Positions 48,882 to 59,987 of a DNA stretch of 64,000 nt are shown here, in pieces. Location: positions 27,021 through 91,020 of the forward strand of contig NZ_JAUYQD010000014.1 in assembly GCF_030697375.1 (NCBI RefSeq), read 5' to 3'. This DNA comes from Rhodoferax sp. (GTDB lineage: Bacteria > Pseudomonadota > Gammaproteobacteria > Burkholderiales > Burkholderiaceae_C). The notes below the pieces were generated by a model. The model made no database searches, had not been told where the DNA came from, and worked only from the letters and a program-made list of their open reading frames with translations. The translations under genes were made by a program, and so were the position numbers. Each line of letters starts with the position of its first letter. Position 1 is the stretch's first letter.

Positions 48882-50480
48882 TCAATGCGCCAGGCGGAGC
48901 ACCGTGCCTGCCGCGCCACCGGGGTAGGACGCGGACAGCTTGAACTGCTCCACCGTGCCCACCAGATCCTGTGCCTGGCTTTGCAGGCCGCTGGCGGCCG
49001 CAGCCATCTGCTCAACCAAGGCGGCATTTTGCTGCGTGGCCTGGTCCATCTGGGTGACGGCTTCGCCCACCTGGGAGACGCCCGCGCTTTGCTCGGAGCT
49101 GGCTGCGCTGATTTCCGCCACGATATCGGTGACCCGGCGGATCGCGTTCACCACCTCGGTCATGGTGGCACCGGCTTGGTCTGCTAGTTGGTTGCCTTGT
49201 TCGACCCGCTCCACGCTGGCACCGATGAGGTCTTTGATCTCTCGGGCCGCCTGTGCCGACCGGCCAGCCAGGGAGCGCACCTCGGACGCCACCACCGCAA
49301 AGCCACGGCCCTGCTCACCGGCGCGGGCGGCTTCCACGGCGGCGTTCAGCGCCAGGATGTTGGTTTGAAAGGCAATGCCGTCAATCACCCCGATGATGTC
49401 TGCAATTTTTTGCGACGATGCATTGATGCCCCGCATGGTTTGCACCACCTGGTTGACCACCTCACCGCCTTGCTTTGCCACCGTGGAGGCGTTCATCGCC
49501 ACCTGACTGGCTTGGCGCGCGTTGTCGGCGTTTTGTTTGACGGTGGCCCCCAGTTCTTCCATGGAGGCGGCCGTTTCCTCCAGCGCGCTGGCTTGTTGCT
49601 CGGTGCGGGCACTCAAATCATGGTTGCCATGGGCGATTTCCGCACTCGCCGTGGCCACCGCGTCCGATCCGTTGCGCACCGCCAGCACCACCTCAGTCAG
49701 GTTGGCCTGCATGCTTTTCATGGCGGCCATCAGGCTGCTGCGGTCCTTGGCCTGCAGGTGAATGTCCTGGGTCAAATCACCCGTGCCGATACGCAAGGCC
49801 ACGCGGGCCGCATCCTTGGGTTCACCCCCCAGTTGCGACACCAGCAGCCGGACGATCCTCCACGAGATGCCCATGGCCAGCGTGATGCCCAGCACTGCCA
49901 CCACCAGCAGTTGCAGGAGCGCCGTGTGGTAGAGCCTGATGCTGTCCTCAAAGGCCTGCTTGTTGGCGTTTTGCTGGTGCAATATGCCCTCGTCCAGCGC
50001 GTTTTGCCAGACGTCAATTGCACCACCCAGCAGCTTCAGTGTTTTGATGGCCTCTGAATCCCTGTGCGCCTGCACGCTGTCATACATGCTGGCCAGCAAG
50101 GGCGCTGCCTTCTGGTAGGCCCCGTCCACCTGGTTCCACAAGGCCGTGGTGTCGGTGCTGTCATGGGTTGGGGCCAGCGTGTCACGCACACGCAGGTACA
50201 TGGCGGCTTCTTTTTTGAAGAAGCGGACCTCTTCGCCGATTTCCGCATCGCTGTTGAGCAGCACGATCTTGCGCACCGACAGGCTGATTTTTGACACCGA
50301 TTTGTGCAAGGCCTGCGCGATGGCAATCTGGGCGTTGTGGGTGTTTTCAATGGCATCCAGATTGGAATGCATGCGGCGCATCAATTCGGCGTTGAGGGCA
50401 CTCGACACCAGATACACCGCGACCAGCAAGCCAAATCCCGCGTACAGAATTTGGGAGATTTTCAGGTTGGCAATTTTCAC
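48882..50480 (-). CDS. Methyl-accepting chemotaxis protein
   Basis: A 532-residue receptor: membrane helix 1 near residues 11-30, a four-helix-bundle periplasmic domain to about 185, helix 2 near 190-210, HAMP, and a cytoplasmic signalling hairpin with [20 protein letters not shown] at its tip. The tail ends LRLAH and has no CheR-binding pentapeptide. It is located in the fucose locus and transcribed with the RpiR gene, so it may guide chemotaxis to the sugar; ligand is inferred from position. Confidence 0.9.
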   Translation of the reverse strand: MKIANLKISQILYAGFGLLVAVYLVSSALNAELMRRMHSNLDAIENTHNAQIAIAQALHKSVSKISLSVRKIVLLNSDAEIGEEVRFFKKEAAMYLRVRDTLAPTHDSTDTTALWNQVDGAYQKAAPLLASMYDSVQAHRDSEAIKTLKLLGGAIDVWQNALDEGILHQQNANKQAFEDSIRLYHTALLQLLVVAVLGITLAMGISWRIVRLLVSQLGGEPKDAARVALRIGTGDLTQDIHLQAKDRSSLMAAMKSMQANLTEVVLAVRNGSDAVATASAEIAHGNHDLSARTEQQASALEETAASMEELGATVKQNADNARQASQVAMNASTVAKQGGEVVNQVVQTMRGINASSQKIADIIGVIDGIAFQTNILALNAAVEAARAGEQGRGFAVVASEVRSLAGRSAQAAREIKDLIGASVERVEQGNQLADQAGATMTEVVNAIRRVTDIVAEISAASSEQSAGVSQVGEAVTQMDQATQQNAALVEQMAAAASGLQSQAQDLVGTVEQFKLSASYPGGAAGTVLRLAH

Positions 50481-50507
50481 GGTGCAGCCTTTCGGGCAGA
50501 ACGCTTT

Positions 50508-50609
50508 ATTCCGTTTTCAGATCCATGGGAGATGAGGCGCCCCGACGCAGGCAGTGCTTTAGCACGACCAGGAGGGGCAACGACATATCGCATGGATATG
50601 GAAATGGAA

Positions 50610-50610
<1 letters not shown>
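50508..50610. repeat. 103-bp structured repeat, copy 2
   Basis: Starts ATTCCGTTTTCAGATCCAT and ends ATGGATATGGAAATGGAAT. It has the same length as the copy at 36615-36717 and six substitutions. One pair is compensatory in the terminal stem (CAAT/ATTG becomes CCAT/ATGG) and another turns an A-T pair into a G-T wobble. The last base is shared with the stop codon of the dehydrogenase gene at 50610. It fills the gap to the chemoreceptor gene. Confidence 0.8.
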
Positions 50611-52293
<1,683 letters not shown>

Positions 52294-52296
52294 CGT

Positions 52297-53583
52297 TCAA
52301 TGGGCCGGGGCCTTGAATTCGTACTCTTGCAAAGACGCGGGTTTCATGGTGATCGAAAAGCCGGGCGCTTGTGGCGGCATGTAGGCGGCATTCTGGATCA
52401 CGCAGGGGTCCACAAAGTGCTCGTGCAGGTGGTCCACAAACTCGATGACGCGCCCTTCGCGGGTGCCGGCAATGCACAGGTAGTCGATCATGGACAAGTG
52501 CTGCACGTATTCGCACAGACCCACGCCGCCCGCGTGCGGGCACACGGGTAAGTTGTATTTGGCGGCCATCAGCATCACGGCCAATATCTCATTGACGCCG
52601 CCTAAACGGCAGGAGTCGATCTGCACCACGTCGATGGCGCCGCGCATGATGAGCTGTTTGAAGATGATGCGGTTTTGGCACATCTCGCCCGTGGCCACTT
52701 TCACCGGGTGCACACCCTCGCGGATCACACGGTGGCCTTCGATGTCGTCCGGGCTGGTGGGCTCTTCGATGAACCAGGGCTTGGCAAAGGCCAGCGCACG
52801 CACCCATTCCACCGCCTGGCCCACATCCCATACCTGGTTGGCATCGATCATCAGTTGGCGGTCCGGCCCCAGCACCTCGCGCGCAATGCGCAGGCGGCGA
52901 ATGTCGTCGGCCTTGTCGCGCCCGACTTTCAGCTTGATGTGGTTGAAGCCCGCATCGGTCGCTTCCTTGCACAGGCGCCGCAGCTTGTCGTCGTCGTAGC
53001 CCAACCAGCCAGCGGACGTGGTGTAGCAGGGGTAGCCCTCGCGCTCCAGCGTGGCACAGCGTTCTTCCTTGCCCACAGCCCGCTGCTGCAGCAAGGCCAA
53101 AGCCTCCTCCGGCGTGATGCAGTCGGTGATGTAGCGAAAGTCGATGAGCTTGACCAGCTCTTCGGGGCTCATGCGGGCCACCAGCTTCCACACCGGCACA
53201 CCTTCCTGTTTGGCCCACAGGTCCCACACTGCGTTGACCACGGCACCGGTAGCCAGGTGGATGGCGCCCTTGTCCGGGCCGATCCAGCGCAGCTGGCTGT
53301 CGGAGGTGATGTGGCGCCAGAAGCGCCCCATGTCCTCGGCCACCCAGGCCATGTCCAGGCCCACCACCAGGTGGCGCATGGCCTCGATGGCGGCGCAGCA
53401 AATCTCATTGCCCCGGCCAATGGTGAAGGTCAGGCCATGGCCTTCCAGGCCCGGCTGGTCGGTTTCCAGAATGACGTAGGCGGCGGAGTAGTCCGGGTCC
53501 GGGTTCATGGCGTCGGAGCCGTCGAGGTGCTGGGACGTGGGGAAGCGCACGTCCACGACGCGCAGGTGGGTAATCTTGCTCAT
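52297..53583 (-). CDS. L-fuconate dehydratase (enolase superfamily)
   Basis: From ATG 53583 (428 residues), one base after the preceding stop. It is a mandelate-racemase-type enolase: KLKVGRDKADDIRRL has the KxK catalytic lysine, LMIDANQVWDV the first metal Asp, IEEPTSPDD the second metal Glu, and HAGGVGLCEYVQHL the His of the active-site dyad. The FRYITDCITPEEAL segment and length match fuconate dehydratase (FucD) of Xanthomonas. It dehydrates L-fuconate to 2-keto-3-deoxy-L-fuconate. Confidence 0.9.
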   Translation of the reverse strand: MSKITHLRVVDVRFPTSQHLDGSDAMNPDPDYSAAYVILETDQPGLEGHGLTFTIGRGNEICCAAIEAMRHLVVGLDMAWVAEDMGRFWRHITSDSQLRWIGPDKGAIHLATGAVVNAVWDLWAKQEGVPVWKLVARMSPEELVKLIDFRYITDCITPEEALALLQQRAVGKEERCATLEREGYPCYTTSAGWLGYDDDKLRRLCKEATDAGFNHIKLKVGRDKADDIRRLRIAREVLGPDRQLMIDANQVWDVGQAVEWVRALAFAKPWFIEEPTSPDDIEGHRVIREGVHPVKVATGEMCQNRIIFKQLIMRGAIDVVQIDSCRLGGVNEILAVMLMAAKYNLPVCPHAGGVGLCEYVQHLSMIDYLCIAGTREGRVIEFVDHLHEHFVDPCVIQNAAYMPPQAPGFSITMKPASLQEYEFKAPAH

Positions 53584-53584
53584 G

Positions 53585-54439
53585 TCAGGCCTGTATGGTC
53601 GTTTGCGTTTGCGTTCCCAGGCCGTCAATGCCCAGGTGCATGGTTTGTCCGGCGCGCAGGTACAGCGGTGGCTTTTGCCCCATGCCGACGCCGGGCGGTG
53701 TACCGGTGGAGATGATGTCGCCGCTCTGCAGGCTCATGAAGCTGCTGAGGTACGCAATCAGGAACTGGACCCCGTACACCATGGTCGAGGTGCTTCCATT
53801 TTGGTAGCGTTTGCCATCCACTTCCAGCCACATCTTCAGCGCCTGCGGGTCGGGCACTTCATCGGCGGTCACCAGCCAGGGGCCGGTGGGGCCGAAGGTG
53901 TCGCAGCCCTTGCCCTTGTCCCAGGTGCCGCTGCGGTCCAACTGGTATTCACGCTCGGACACATCGTTGATCACGCAGTAGCCCGCCACATGGGACAGTG
54001 CATCGGCTTCGTCAATGTAGCGGCCGCCCTTGCCAATGACCACGCCCAGCTCCACTTCCCAGTCGGTCTTGAGCGAGCCACGGGGGATTTCCACCGCATC
54101 GTTCGGCCCCACGATGGCGCTGGTCCATTTGTTGAAGACCACCGGCTCGGGCGGCACCTGCATGCCGCTTTCGGCGGCATGGTCAGAGTAATTCAGCCCG
54201 ATGCAAATGAACTTGCCGACCTGGCCCACACAGGCCCCCAGGCGCAAGTCTTTTTGCGGATGTCCCGCCACCAGGGGCAGGCTCTCGATGTTCACGCCAC
54301 GCAAACGCGCCAGGCTCTCGGGCAGCAGCGCGGCACCGGCCACATCGGCAATCTGCCCCGAGAGGTCGCGCACGCGGCCGTGAGCGTCCAACACACCGGG
54401 CTTTTCCTGGCCTGGCAATCCGTAGCGTACTAATTTCAC
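53585..54439 (-). CDS. FAH-family hydrolase (2,4-diketo-3-deoxy-L-fuconate hydrolase)
   Basis: A 284-residue fumarylacetoacetate-hydrolase-fold protein: ICIGLNYSDHAAE, the metal-binding ExE in DWEVELGVVIGKGG and STGTPPGVGMGQKP at the C-terminus. In the non-aldolase fucose route this enzyme splits 2,4-diketo-3-deoxy-L-fuconate to pyruvate and L-lactate. Its position first among the catabolic enzymes, after a transporter cassette, supports that role. Confidence 0.87.
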   Translation of the reverse strand: MKLVRYGLPGQEKPGVLDAHGRVRDLSGQIADVAGAALLPESLARLRGVNIESLPLVAGHPQKDLRLGACVGQVGKFICIGLNYSDHAAESGMQVPPEPVVFNKWTSAIVGPNDAVEIPRGSLKTDWEVELGVVIGKGGRYIDEADALSHVAGYCVINDVSEREYQLDRSGTWDKGKGCDTFGPTGPWLVTADEVPDPQALKMWLEVDGKRYQNGSTSTMVYGVQFLIAYLSSFMSLQSGDIISTGTPPGVGMGQKPPLYLRAGQTMHLGIDGLGTQTQTTIQA

Positions 54440-54467
54440 AGTCGTATCCTCAGAATAAAAACAAAAC

Positions 54468-54511
54468 GGGGCAAGGCTCTGGCACTTCTACAGCCACAGC
54501 GCACTTGCCCC
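54468..54511 (-). terminator. Intra-operon terminator/attenuator downstream of the binding-protein gene
   Basis: GGGGCAAG (54468-54475) and CTTGCCCC (54504-54511) are perfect arms around a 28-base loop. In the minus direction the stem is followed by GTTTTGTTTTTATT. It lies between the binding-protein stop (54520) and the hydrolase start (54439), so it may cap most transcripts after the receptor gene and let a fraction read into the enzymes. Confidence 0.55.
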
Positions 54512-54519
54512 AGGGGGAA

Positions 54520-55464
54520 TCAATCGTAAAGAACAGCCGCGATCTTGGCGTCTTTCATATTGGTCTTGTCGTAGTAGTAAAAGCCGGTGTCGATGATCTT
54601 GGGCAGCTTCTCGCCCTTCAAGGCCTTCACGGCGGCTTCCACGGTTTTGTAGCCAATGCCCACGGGGTTTTGGGTGATGGCGCCGGCGATGGTGCCGTCG
54701 TTGATCATGTCTTTTTGGGCCTTGCCCGAGTCAAAGCCGATGATGACCACGCCCGTCTTCTTGGCTTCTTTCAAACCCTTGCCCGCACCAATGGCCGAAC
54801 CCTCGTTGGTGCCGAAGATGCCCTTGAGCTTGGGGTGGGCCTGCATCAGGGTCTTGGCAATCTCCGCCGACTTCAGGTGGTCGCCACCGCCGTACTGCAC
54901 GTCCACCACCTTGATCTTGGGGTACTTGGCCTTGATCTGGTCCACAAAACCGTCACGGCGGCCGGTGCCGGTGGTGCTGGTCTGGTCGTGCCCAATGACG
55001 GCCACTTCGCCTTCGCTGCCAATCTTTTCGGCCATCTTGTCTGCGGCCAGAGCTGCCGCGGCCTTGCTGTCGGTTTGTGTGGTGGTCAACACGATGTCGC
55101 TGTCCACGCCAGAGTCAAAACCGATGACGGGGATGTTGGCGGCCTTGGCTTTTTTCAGCAATGGAATCGCAGCCTTGCTGTCCAGCGCGGCAAAACCAAT
55201 GGCGGCAGGTTTCTTGGCCATTGCGGCCGACAGCATGTCAATTTGCTTGTCCACTTGTTGTTCTGTTTCAGGGCCTTCAAAGGTGACCTTCACCTTGTAG
55301 TCCTTGGCCGCCTGGTCCGCGCCTTGCTTCACCGCTTGCCAGAACTGGTGCTGAAAACCCTTGGAGATCATGGGGATGTAGATCTCCTGGGCGGATGCGA
55401 TGCTGGCAAAACCTGCCAGGGCCAAGCCAGCAGTCAAAGCCAGCAGTTGTCTCTTGGTATTCAT
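54520..55464 (-). CDS. Sugar ABC transporter binding protein (RbsB-like)
   Basis: A 314-residue type 1 binding protein with a signal peptide (cleavage near ASIASAQ) and CAGGAGACAACCC before the ATG. QEIYIPMISKGFQHQFWQAV, ADQAAKDYKVKVTFEGPETE and GFDSGVDSDIV show the RbsB/CUT2 fold. The ligand is most likely L-fucose or a related deoxysugar from the operon context. Confidence 0.9.
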   Translation of the reverse strand: MNTKRQLLALTAGLALAGFASIASAQEIYIPMISKGFQHQFWQAVKQGADQAAKDYKVKVTFEGPETEQQVDKQIDMLSAAMAKKPAAIGFAALDSKAAIPLLKKAKAANIPVIGFDSGVDSDIVLTTTQTDSKAAAALAADKMAEKIGSEGEVAVIGHDQTSTTGTGRRDGFVDQIKAKYPKIKVVDVQYGGGDHLKSAEIAKTLMQAHPKLKGIFGTNEGSAIGAGKGLKEAKKTGVVIIGFDSGKAQKDMINDGTIAGAITQNPVGIGYKTVEAAVKALKGEKLPKIIDTGFYYYDKTNMKDAKIAAVLYD

Positions 55465-55558
55465 GGGTTGTCTCCTGTTGAAAAAATGAAAATAACTCTC
55501 TCGGGACTCACGGGAACGGGGTGGGGTAGATCGGTGTGTGGGAGGTTAGCCAGCCTCC

Positions 55559-56560
55559 CTATTTCTTGTTGCGGCGCAGGTTGTCGGTGTACACGGCCAA
55601 AATAATGATCAGCCCGGTCAGCACCATTTGCCACTCCTGGGCCACCGACATGATGCGCAGGCCGTTGATCAGCACACTCATGATGAAGGCGCCAATGAGG
55701 GTGCCCAGAATGGTGCCGACACCGCCGCTCAGCGAGGTGCCGCCAATCACCACCGCCGCAATGGCGTCCAGCTCGTAGCCCTGGCCCAGGGCGGGTTGCG
55801 CCGAGTTCAGGCGCGAGGCAATCAGCAAGCCCGCAATGCCGCAGACCCCGCCGCTGAAGGTGTAGATGATGACCTTCCAGCGGTCCACATTCACCCCCGA
55901 CAGGCGCACAGCTTCTTCGTTGCTGCCCAGTGCAAAGGTGTAGCGTCCCAGCGCGGTTTTGTTCAGCACCACGGCGCACACGATGGCCACCAGAAACAGG
56001 ATGAGCACGCCATTGGGGATGGGCAGGCTGGGGAGCACATCGCCGATCAAGGAGCCCAGGGCGATCTGGTCGAACCCCTCGACTTCACCGAAATAGATGG
56101 GGCGCGTCTGGGTGATGATCAGCGACACGCCTTTGAGCAGCATCATCATGCCCAGCGTGGCAATGAAGGGCGGGACTTTCAGCTTGGTGATGGCCAGGCC
56201 CGACAGGCTGCCCGACAGAGCGCCCATGGCCAGGGCGCCCACGATGCCCAGCGGCATGGGCAGCCCCAGGTTCACCATGAACACGCCCGCCATCACGGCG
56301 CAAAAAGTCATCAGCACACCCACCGACAAATCAATGCCCGAGGTGATGATGATGAAAGTGCTGGCAATGGCCAACACCCCAATGACGGTGGTGGACTGCA
56401 GGATGCCGATGATGTTGTCCTGCGTCATGAAGGCATCGGGTTTGAGCACCGTGAACACGGCGATCAGCGCAATCAGGCTGGCAAAAGCCAGGAGTTTCTG
56501 TTGGGCCTGGCCGCCGGATAGGCGGGCCAGCCAGGAGGGAGAAGCGGAGGGTGCAGACAT
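55559..56560 (-). CDS. Sugar ABC transporter permease (RbsC-like)
   Basis: A 333-residue CUT2 permease with eight to ten hydrophobic helices; SGIDLSVGVLMTFCAVMAGV and SLSGGVGTILGTLIGAFIMS are the RbsC signature regions. It follows the ATPase gene by 27 bases and precedes the binding-protein gene, completing a one-permease, one-fused-ATPase transporter. Confidence 0.9.
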   Translation of the reverse strand: MSAPSASPSWLARLSGGQAQQKLLAFASLIALIAVFTVLKPDAFMTQDNIIGILQSTTVIGVLAIASTFIIITSGIDLSVGVLMTFCAVMAGVFMVNLGLPMPLGIVGALAMGALSGSLSGLAITKLKVPPFIATLGMMMLLKGVSLIITQTRPIYFGEVEGFDQIALGSLIGDVLPSLPIPNGVLILFLVAIVCAVVLNKTALGRYTFALGSNEEAVRLSGVNVDRWKVIIYTFSGGVCGIAGLLIASRLNSAQPALGQGYELDAIAAVVIGGTSLSGGVGTILGTLIGAFIMSVLINGLRIMSVAQEWQMVLTGLIIILAVYTDNLRRNKK

Positions 56561-56587
56561 GGGGGTGTACCTTGGTTTTGGGGGATA

Positions 56588-58159
56588 TCAGTGCACAGCG
56601 GCGGCATCGGTTTCGCGCCGGGTCGCCAGTGCCATCAAATTTTCTTGGGTGGCTTCGCTGCCGTGCACTTCGCCAGTGATGCGGCCTTCACACATCACCA
56701 ACACGCGGTGGCTCAGGTGCAGCACCTCGGGCAACTCCGAGGAGATCACCACAATGGCGCGGCCTTGCGCCGCCAGCTCGTTGAGCAGTTTGTAGATCTC
56801 ACTCTTGGCGCCCACGTCGATGCCGCGCGTGGGCTCGTCAAAAATCAACACATCACAGTCTTGCACCAACCATTTGGCAATCACCACCTTTTGCTGGTTG
56901 CCGCCCGAGAGCAGCTTGGCCGTTTGGGTGAGCGAGGGCGTTTTGATGCGCAGCTTTTTCACCATCTGCTCGGAGATGTGGTGTATGGCCGGGCGGTTGA
57001 GAAACACGCCCCATTTCAACCAGCGTTTCAGGCTGGGCAGGGTGATGTTCGACTCCACATCCATGCCGGTGGCCAAGCCAAATTGTTTGCGGTCTTCGGA
57101 CAAATACCCGATACCTGCCTGCACCGCGTCTTGGGGTGAGTTCAGGCGGACCAGTTTTCCGTGCACGCGCACTTCGCCCGACTCAACGGGGTCTGCGCCA
57201 AACACTGCGCGGGCCACTTCGGTACGCCCGGCCCCCATCAGCCCGGCAAACCCGAGAATCTCGCCCCGGCGCACCTTAAAACTCACATCCCGAATCGCCC
57301 GGCCCCGGTTCAGGCCACGCACCTCCAGCAGCACCGCGTTGGCCGAGGTGTCGGGAATGTGTTTCTCGGTGGCCTCCAGGTTGCGCCCGACCATCATGGC
57401 AATGACCTGCGGCAGAGGCGTGCTGGCCGGCACCGTGGCGATGTACGTGCCATCCCGCATGACGGTGATGCGGTCGGCAATGCGCTGGATCTCATCCATC
57501 TTGTGCGAGATGTAGACAATGCCCACGCCCTCGCCCTTGAGCTGGCGGATGATGCGAAACAGGTCTTCGATCTCGGCATTGTTCAGCGCGGCCGTGGGCT
57601 CATCCATGATCAGCACGCGCGACTTGTGCGACAAGGCCTTGGCAATCTCCACCATCTGCTGGCGCGCCACGGTCAGCTCCTCAATCGGGGTGGTGGGGGC
57701 CAGTGCCAGGTGCATGCGGTCGAACAGGGCCTGCGCATCGCGGTTGAGTTGCTCCTCGTCCAGAAACAGGCCGCCCATCTTGCGTGGCTCCCGTCCCAGA
57801 AAAATGTTTTGCGCCGCCGTGAGGTGCCCCATGAGGTGCAACTCCTGGTGGATGATGCCAATCGCCAGTGCCTGGGCGTGGGCGGGGCTGGTGATGTCCA
57901 CCGCCTGCCCGTCCAGCAAAATTTCTCCGCTGTCTTTGCGGTACACGCCTGCCAGGATTTTCATCAGGGTGGACTTGCCCGCGCCGTTTTCCCCCATCAG
58001 CGCATGCACCTCCCCGGCGCACAAATCAAAACTGACGCCGTCGAGTGCGCGCACGCCCGGAAACGATTTGCTCAGCTGGTGGATGGATACGAGGGGTGTC
58101 ACGGCAGGGGTCTCGGTCGGTAGGCGGGTTTGGACAGGCTCAGATGGTGACACCACCAT
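56588..58159 (-). CDS. Sugar ABC transporter double ATPase (RbsA-like)
   Basis: A 523-residue tandem ATPase. The first half has GENGAGKST and a non-standard signature ([15 protein letters not shown]) with [10 protein letters not shown]; the second half has the degenerate [17 protein letters not shown], then [15 protein letters not shown] and [12 protein letters not shown]. This asymmetry is normal for RbsA/MglA proteins. The ATG at 58159 overlaps the end of the upstream SDR gene by 20 bases; an internal GTG at 58102 is a possible alternative start. Confidence 0.88.
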   Translation of the reverse strand: MVVSPSEPVQTRLPTETPAVTPLVSIHQLSKSFPGVRALDGVSFDLCAGEVHALMGENGAGKSTLMKILAGVYRKDSGEILLDGQAVDITSPAHAQALAIGIIHQELHLMGHLTAAQNIFLGREPRKMGGLFLDEEQLNRDAQALFDRMHLALAPTTPIEELTVARQQMVEIAKALSHKSRVLIMDEPTAALNNAEIEDLFRIIRQLKGEGVGIVYISHKMDEIQRIADRITVMRDGTYIATVPASTPLPQVIAMMVGRNLEATEKHIPDTSANAVLLEVRGLNRGRAIRDVSFKVRRGEILGFAGLMGAGRTEVARAVFGADPVESGEVRVHGKLVRLNSPQDAVQAGIGYLSEDRKQFGLATGMDVESNITLPSLKRWLKWGVFLNRPAIHHISEQMVKKLRIKTPSLTQTAKLLSGGNQQKVVIAKWLVQDCDVLIFDEPTRGIDVGAKSEIYKLLNELAAQGRAIVVISSELPEVLHLSHRVLVMCEGRITGEVHGSEATQENLMALATRRETDAAAVH

Positions 58160-58901
58160 CGACCAGCAGTGTTTGCCCGGTCACAAACCGGGATTCGTCG
58201 CTGGCCAGGTACACCACCATGGGTGCAATGTCGTCCACACAGGCCAGGCGGCCCATGGGCTGGCGGGCAATAAAGTCTTTTTCGGCCTGCACCGGATCGG
58301 CGGCGCCGGCAATGCGGCCGCGCAGCGAGGGCGTGTCCACCGTGCCGGGGCACAGCGCATTGGCCCGCAGGCCGGCTTTCACATAGTCAGCGGCCAATGA
58401 TTTGGTGAGGCCAATGACTGCGGCCTTGGTCGCACCATAGGCGCAGCGGTTGGCAAAGCCCTTGATGCTGGAGGCCATGGACGCCATGTTGATGATGGAC
58501 ACGCTGCAGTTCTGTGTCTCCGCCTTGGTCAGCATGGCCGGCAGAAAGGCGCGGGTCATGTGGAACATGCTTTTCACATTCAAATCGAAACTGGCGTCCC
58601 AGTCCGCCTCGGTGCAGTCCAGCAAGCTGCCATTGGCCACCATGCCCGCGCAGTTGAACAGGGCGTCCAGGGGCGGTAACTGCTGGGCCAGTTGCAGCAC
58701 CATGGCGCTGTTGCGCACATCCAGCAAGGCCACATGGATCTTGGTGGATTCACCCGCCAGCGACTCCAGAAACCCGGGGTGGATGTCCGTGGCAATCACC
58801 TGCGCGCCCTCGGCCGCGCAGGCCAGCGCGCTGGCGCGGCCAATGCCTTGGGCGGCGGCGGTGATGAGCACTGTTTTTCCTTGCAAACGGCCTTGACGCA
58901 T
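58140..58901 (-). CDS. SDR-family 2-keto-3-deoxy-L-fuconate dehydrogenase
   Basis: A 253-residue short-chain dehydrogenase: [15 protein letters not shown] is the nucleotide site, FNCAGMV replaces [15 protein letters not shown] carries the catalytic Ser and YGATKAAV the YxxxK. The TAAAQGIG start and [10 protein letters not shown] are typical of the 2-keto-3-deoxy-fuconate/galactarate dehydrogenase group, also seen in human BDH2-like enzymes. It is the first gene of the minus-strand operon, under the shared promoter with the IclR gene. Confidence 0.82.
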   Translation of the reverse strand: MRQGRLQGKTVLITAAAQGIGRASALACAAEGAQVIATDIHPGFLESLAGESTKIHVALLDVRNSAMVLQLAQQLPPLDALFNCAGMVANGSLLDCTEADWDASFDLNVKSMFHMTRAFLPAMLTKAETQNCSVSIINMASMASSIKGFANRCAYGATKAAVIGLTKSLAADYVKAGLRANALCPGTVDTPSLRGRIAGAADPVQAEKDFIARQPMGRLACVDDIAPMVVYLASDESRFVTGQTLLVDGGVTI

Positions 58902-58922
58902 GATCTGGACTCCGGTTTAATA

Positions 58923-58959
58923 ATTCACTTATGAATAAGTTATTCAAATATGGGTGAAT
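58923..58959. promoter_or_regulatory. Divergent promoter with palindromes, probable IclR operator
   Basis: The AT-rich interval contains ATTCAC (58923-58928) and GTGAAT (58954-58959) as inverted arms, and within them ACTTAT-GA-ATAAGT (58927-58940). It lies between the fucose operon start (58901) and the IclR gene start (59051). Palindromes of this size are usual for IclR regulators. Binding is inferred. Confidence 0.5.
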
Positions 58960-59050
58960 CATAGGATTGTTTGCACAATACGTCCTTGGTACTTTCCCTA
59001 ATACGAAGCTGCTCTGCTATAAAAAGCGCCAACTCCCTCCAGACCTCGCC

Positions 59051-59902
59051 ATGCAAGACACCCTCCCCAAGCCCCGTGGCCGTCGCCCCAAAACCAGCGA
59101 CGCCCCAGAGGCGTTGAACGCCACACCCAACGCCACCGACGACCGCTACCGCGCCCCGGCGCTGGACAAGGGGCTGGACATCCTGGAGCTGCTGGCCACG
59201 CAGCCGCAGGGGCTGACCCGCGCCGAGATCGTGAAGGAGATGGACCGCAGCGCCAACGAGATCTACCGCATGCTGGAGCGCCTGGTGGCCCGGCAGTACG
59301 TGATGCGCAACGCCTCGGGCGACCGCTACGCCCTGAGCCTGAAACTGTTTGCGCTGGCGCACATGCACCCGCCCCTGAGCCGCCTGATCAACCAGGCCCT
59401 GCCCATCATGGATGACTTCGCCCGCAAGGCGGAGCAGTCCTGCCACATGGGGGTGTATGACCGGGGCAATGTGCTGATCAGCGCGCAGATCAACAGCCCG
59501 CGCGGGTGGAGCTTTTCACTGCAGCGCGGCGCGCGGGTCGGGCTGCTGGACACGGCCTCGGGCCACGTCCTGCTGGCGTTTTGCGACCCGGGTAGTTTCC
59601 AGCGCATGCGCGCCGAACACACGCCGGTGGACGGCGAGGTTCCTATTGCCGAAGACGCACTGGCCCAAACCCTGGCCACCATCCGCGCCAACGGCTACCT
59701 GGAGCGCGACAGCGCCCAGTCCTTTGGCGTGGTGGATATTTCGTACCCCATCCTGGGGCCCGACAACACGGCCCTGGCCACGCTGACCTGCCCCTACATC
59801 CGGCGCATTGACCGCCACGTGGGCCCGGATCTGGGCCAGGTGCGCGCGTATTTGCACAGCGCGGCGCAGGCGCTTTCGCTCACCCAAGGTATGCAGCGCT
59901 AG
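59051..59902 (+). CDS. IclR-family transcriptional regulator of the fucose locus
   Basis: From ATG 59051 (283 residues). A basic N-terminal tail (PKPRGRRPK) precedes the winged helix (LDKGLDILELLATQPQGLTR, then MDRSANEIYRMLERLVARQY), and the C-terminal two-thirds is the IclR ligand domain (ALPIMDDFARKAEQSCHMGV). It is divergent from the fucose operon and probably represses it in the absence of an intermediate such as L-fuconate or 2-keto-3-deoxyfuconate. Confidence 0.88.
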   Translation: MQDTLPKPRGRRPKTSDAPEALNATPNATDDRYRAPALDKGLDILELLATQPQGLTRAEIVKEMDRSANEIYRMLERLVARQYVMRNASGDRYALSLKLFALAHMHPPLSRLINQALPIMDDFARKAEQSCHMGVYDRGNVLISAQINSPRGWSFSLQRGARVGLLDTASGHVLLAFCDPGSFQRMRAEHTPVDGEVPIAEDALAQTLATIRANGYLERDSAQSFGVVDISYPILGPDNTALATLTCPYIRRIDRHVGPDLGQVRAYLHSAAQALSLTQGMQR

Positions 59903-59908
59903 GTCAAA

Positions 59909-59931
59909 GGCGTAAACGTCGCGTTTACGCC
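59909..59931. terminator. Perfect 10-base hairpin after the IclR gene
   Basis: GGCGTAAACG-TCG-CGTTTACGCC starts six bases after the IclR stop. The stem is perfect but no T-run follows on the plus strand, so it could be a weak terminator or a regulatory palindrome for the downstream cotransporter gene. Confidence 0.45.
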
Positions 59932-59987
59932 AGCAAGAAATCTGGATTGGGCTATAAAGACATGGACCGATCAATTATTGGGGCTCC

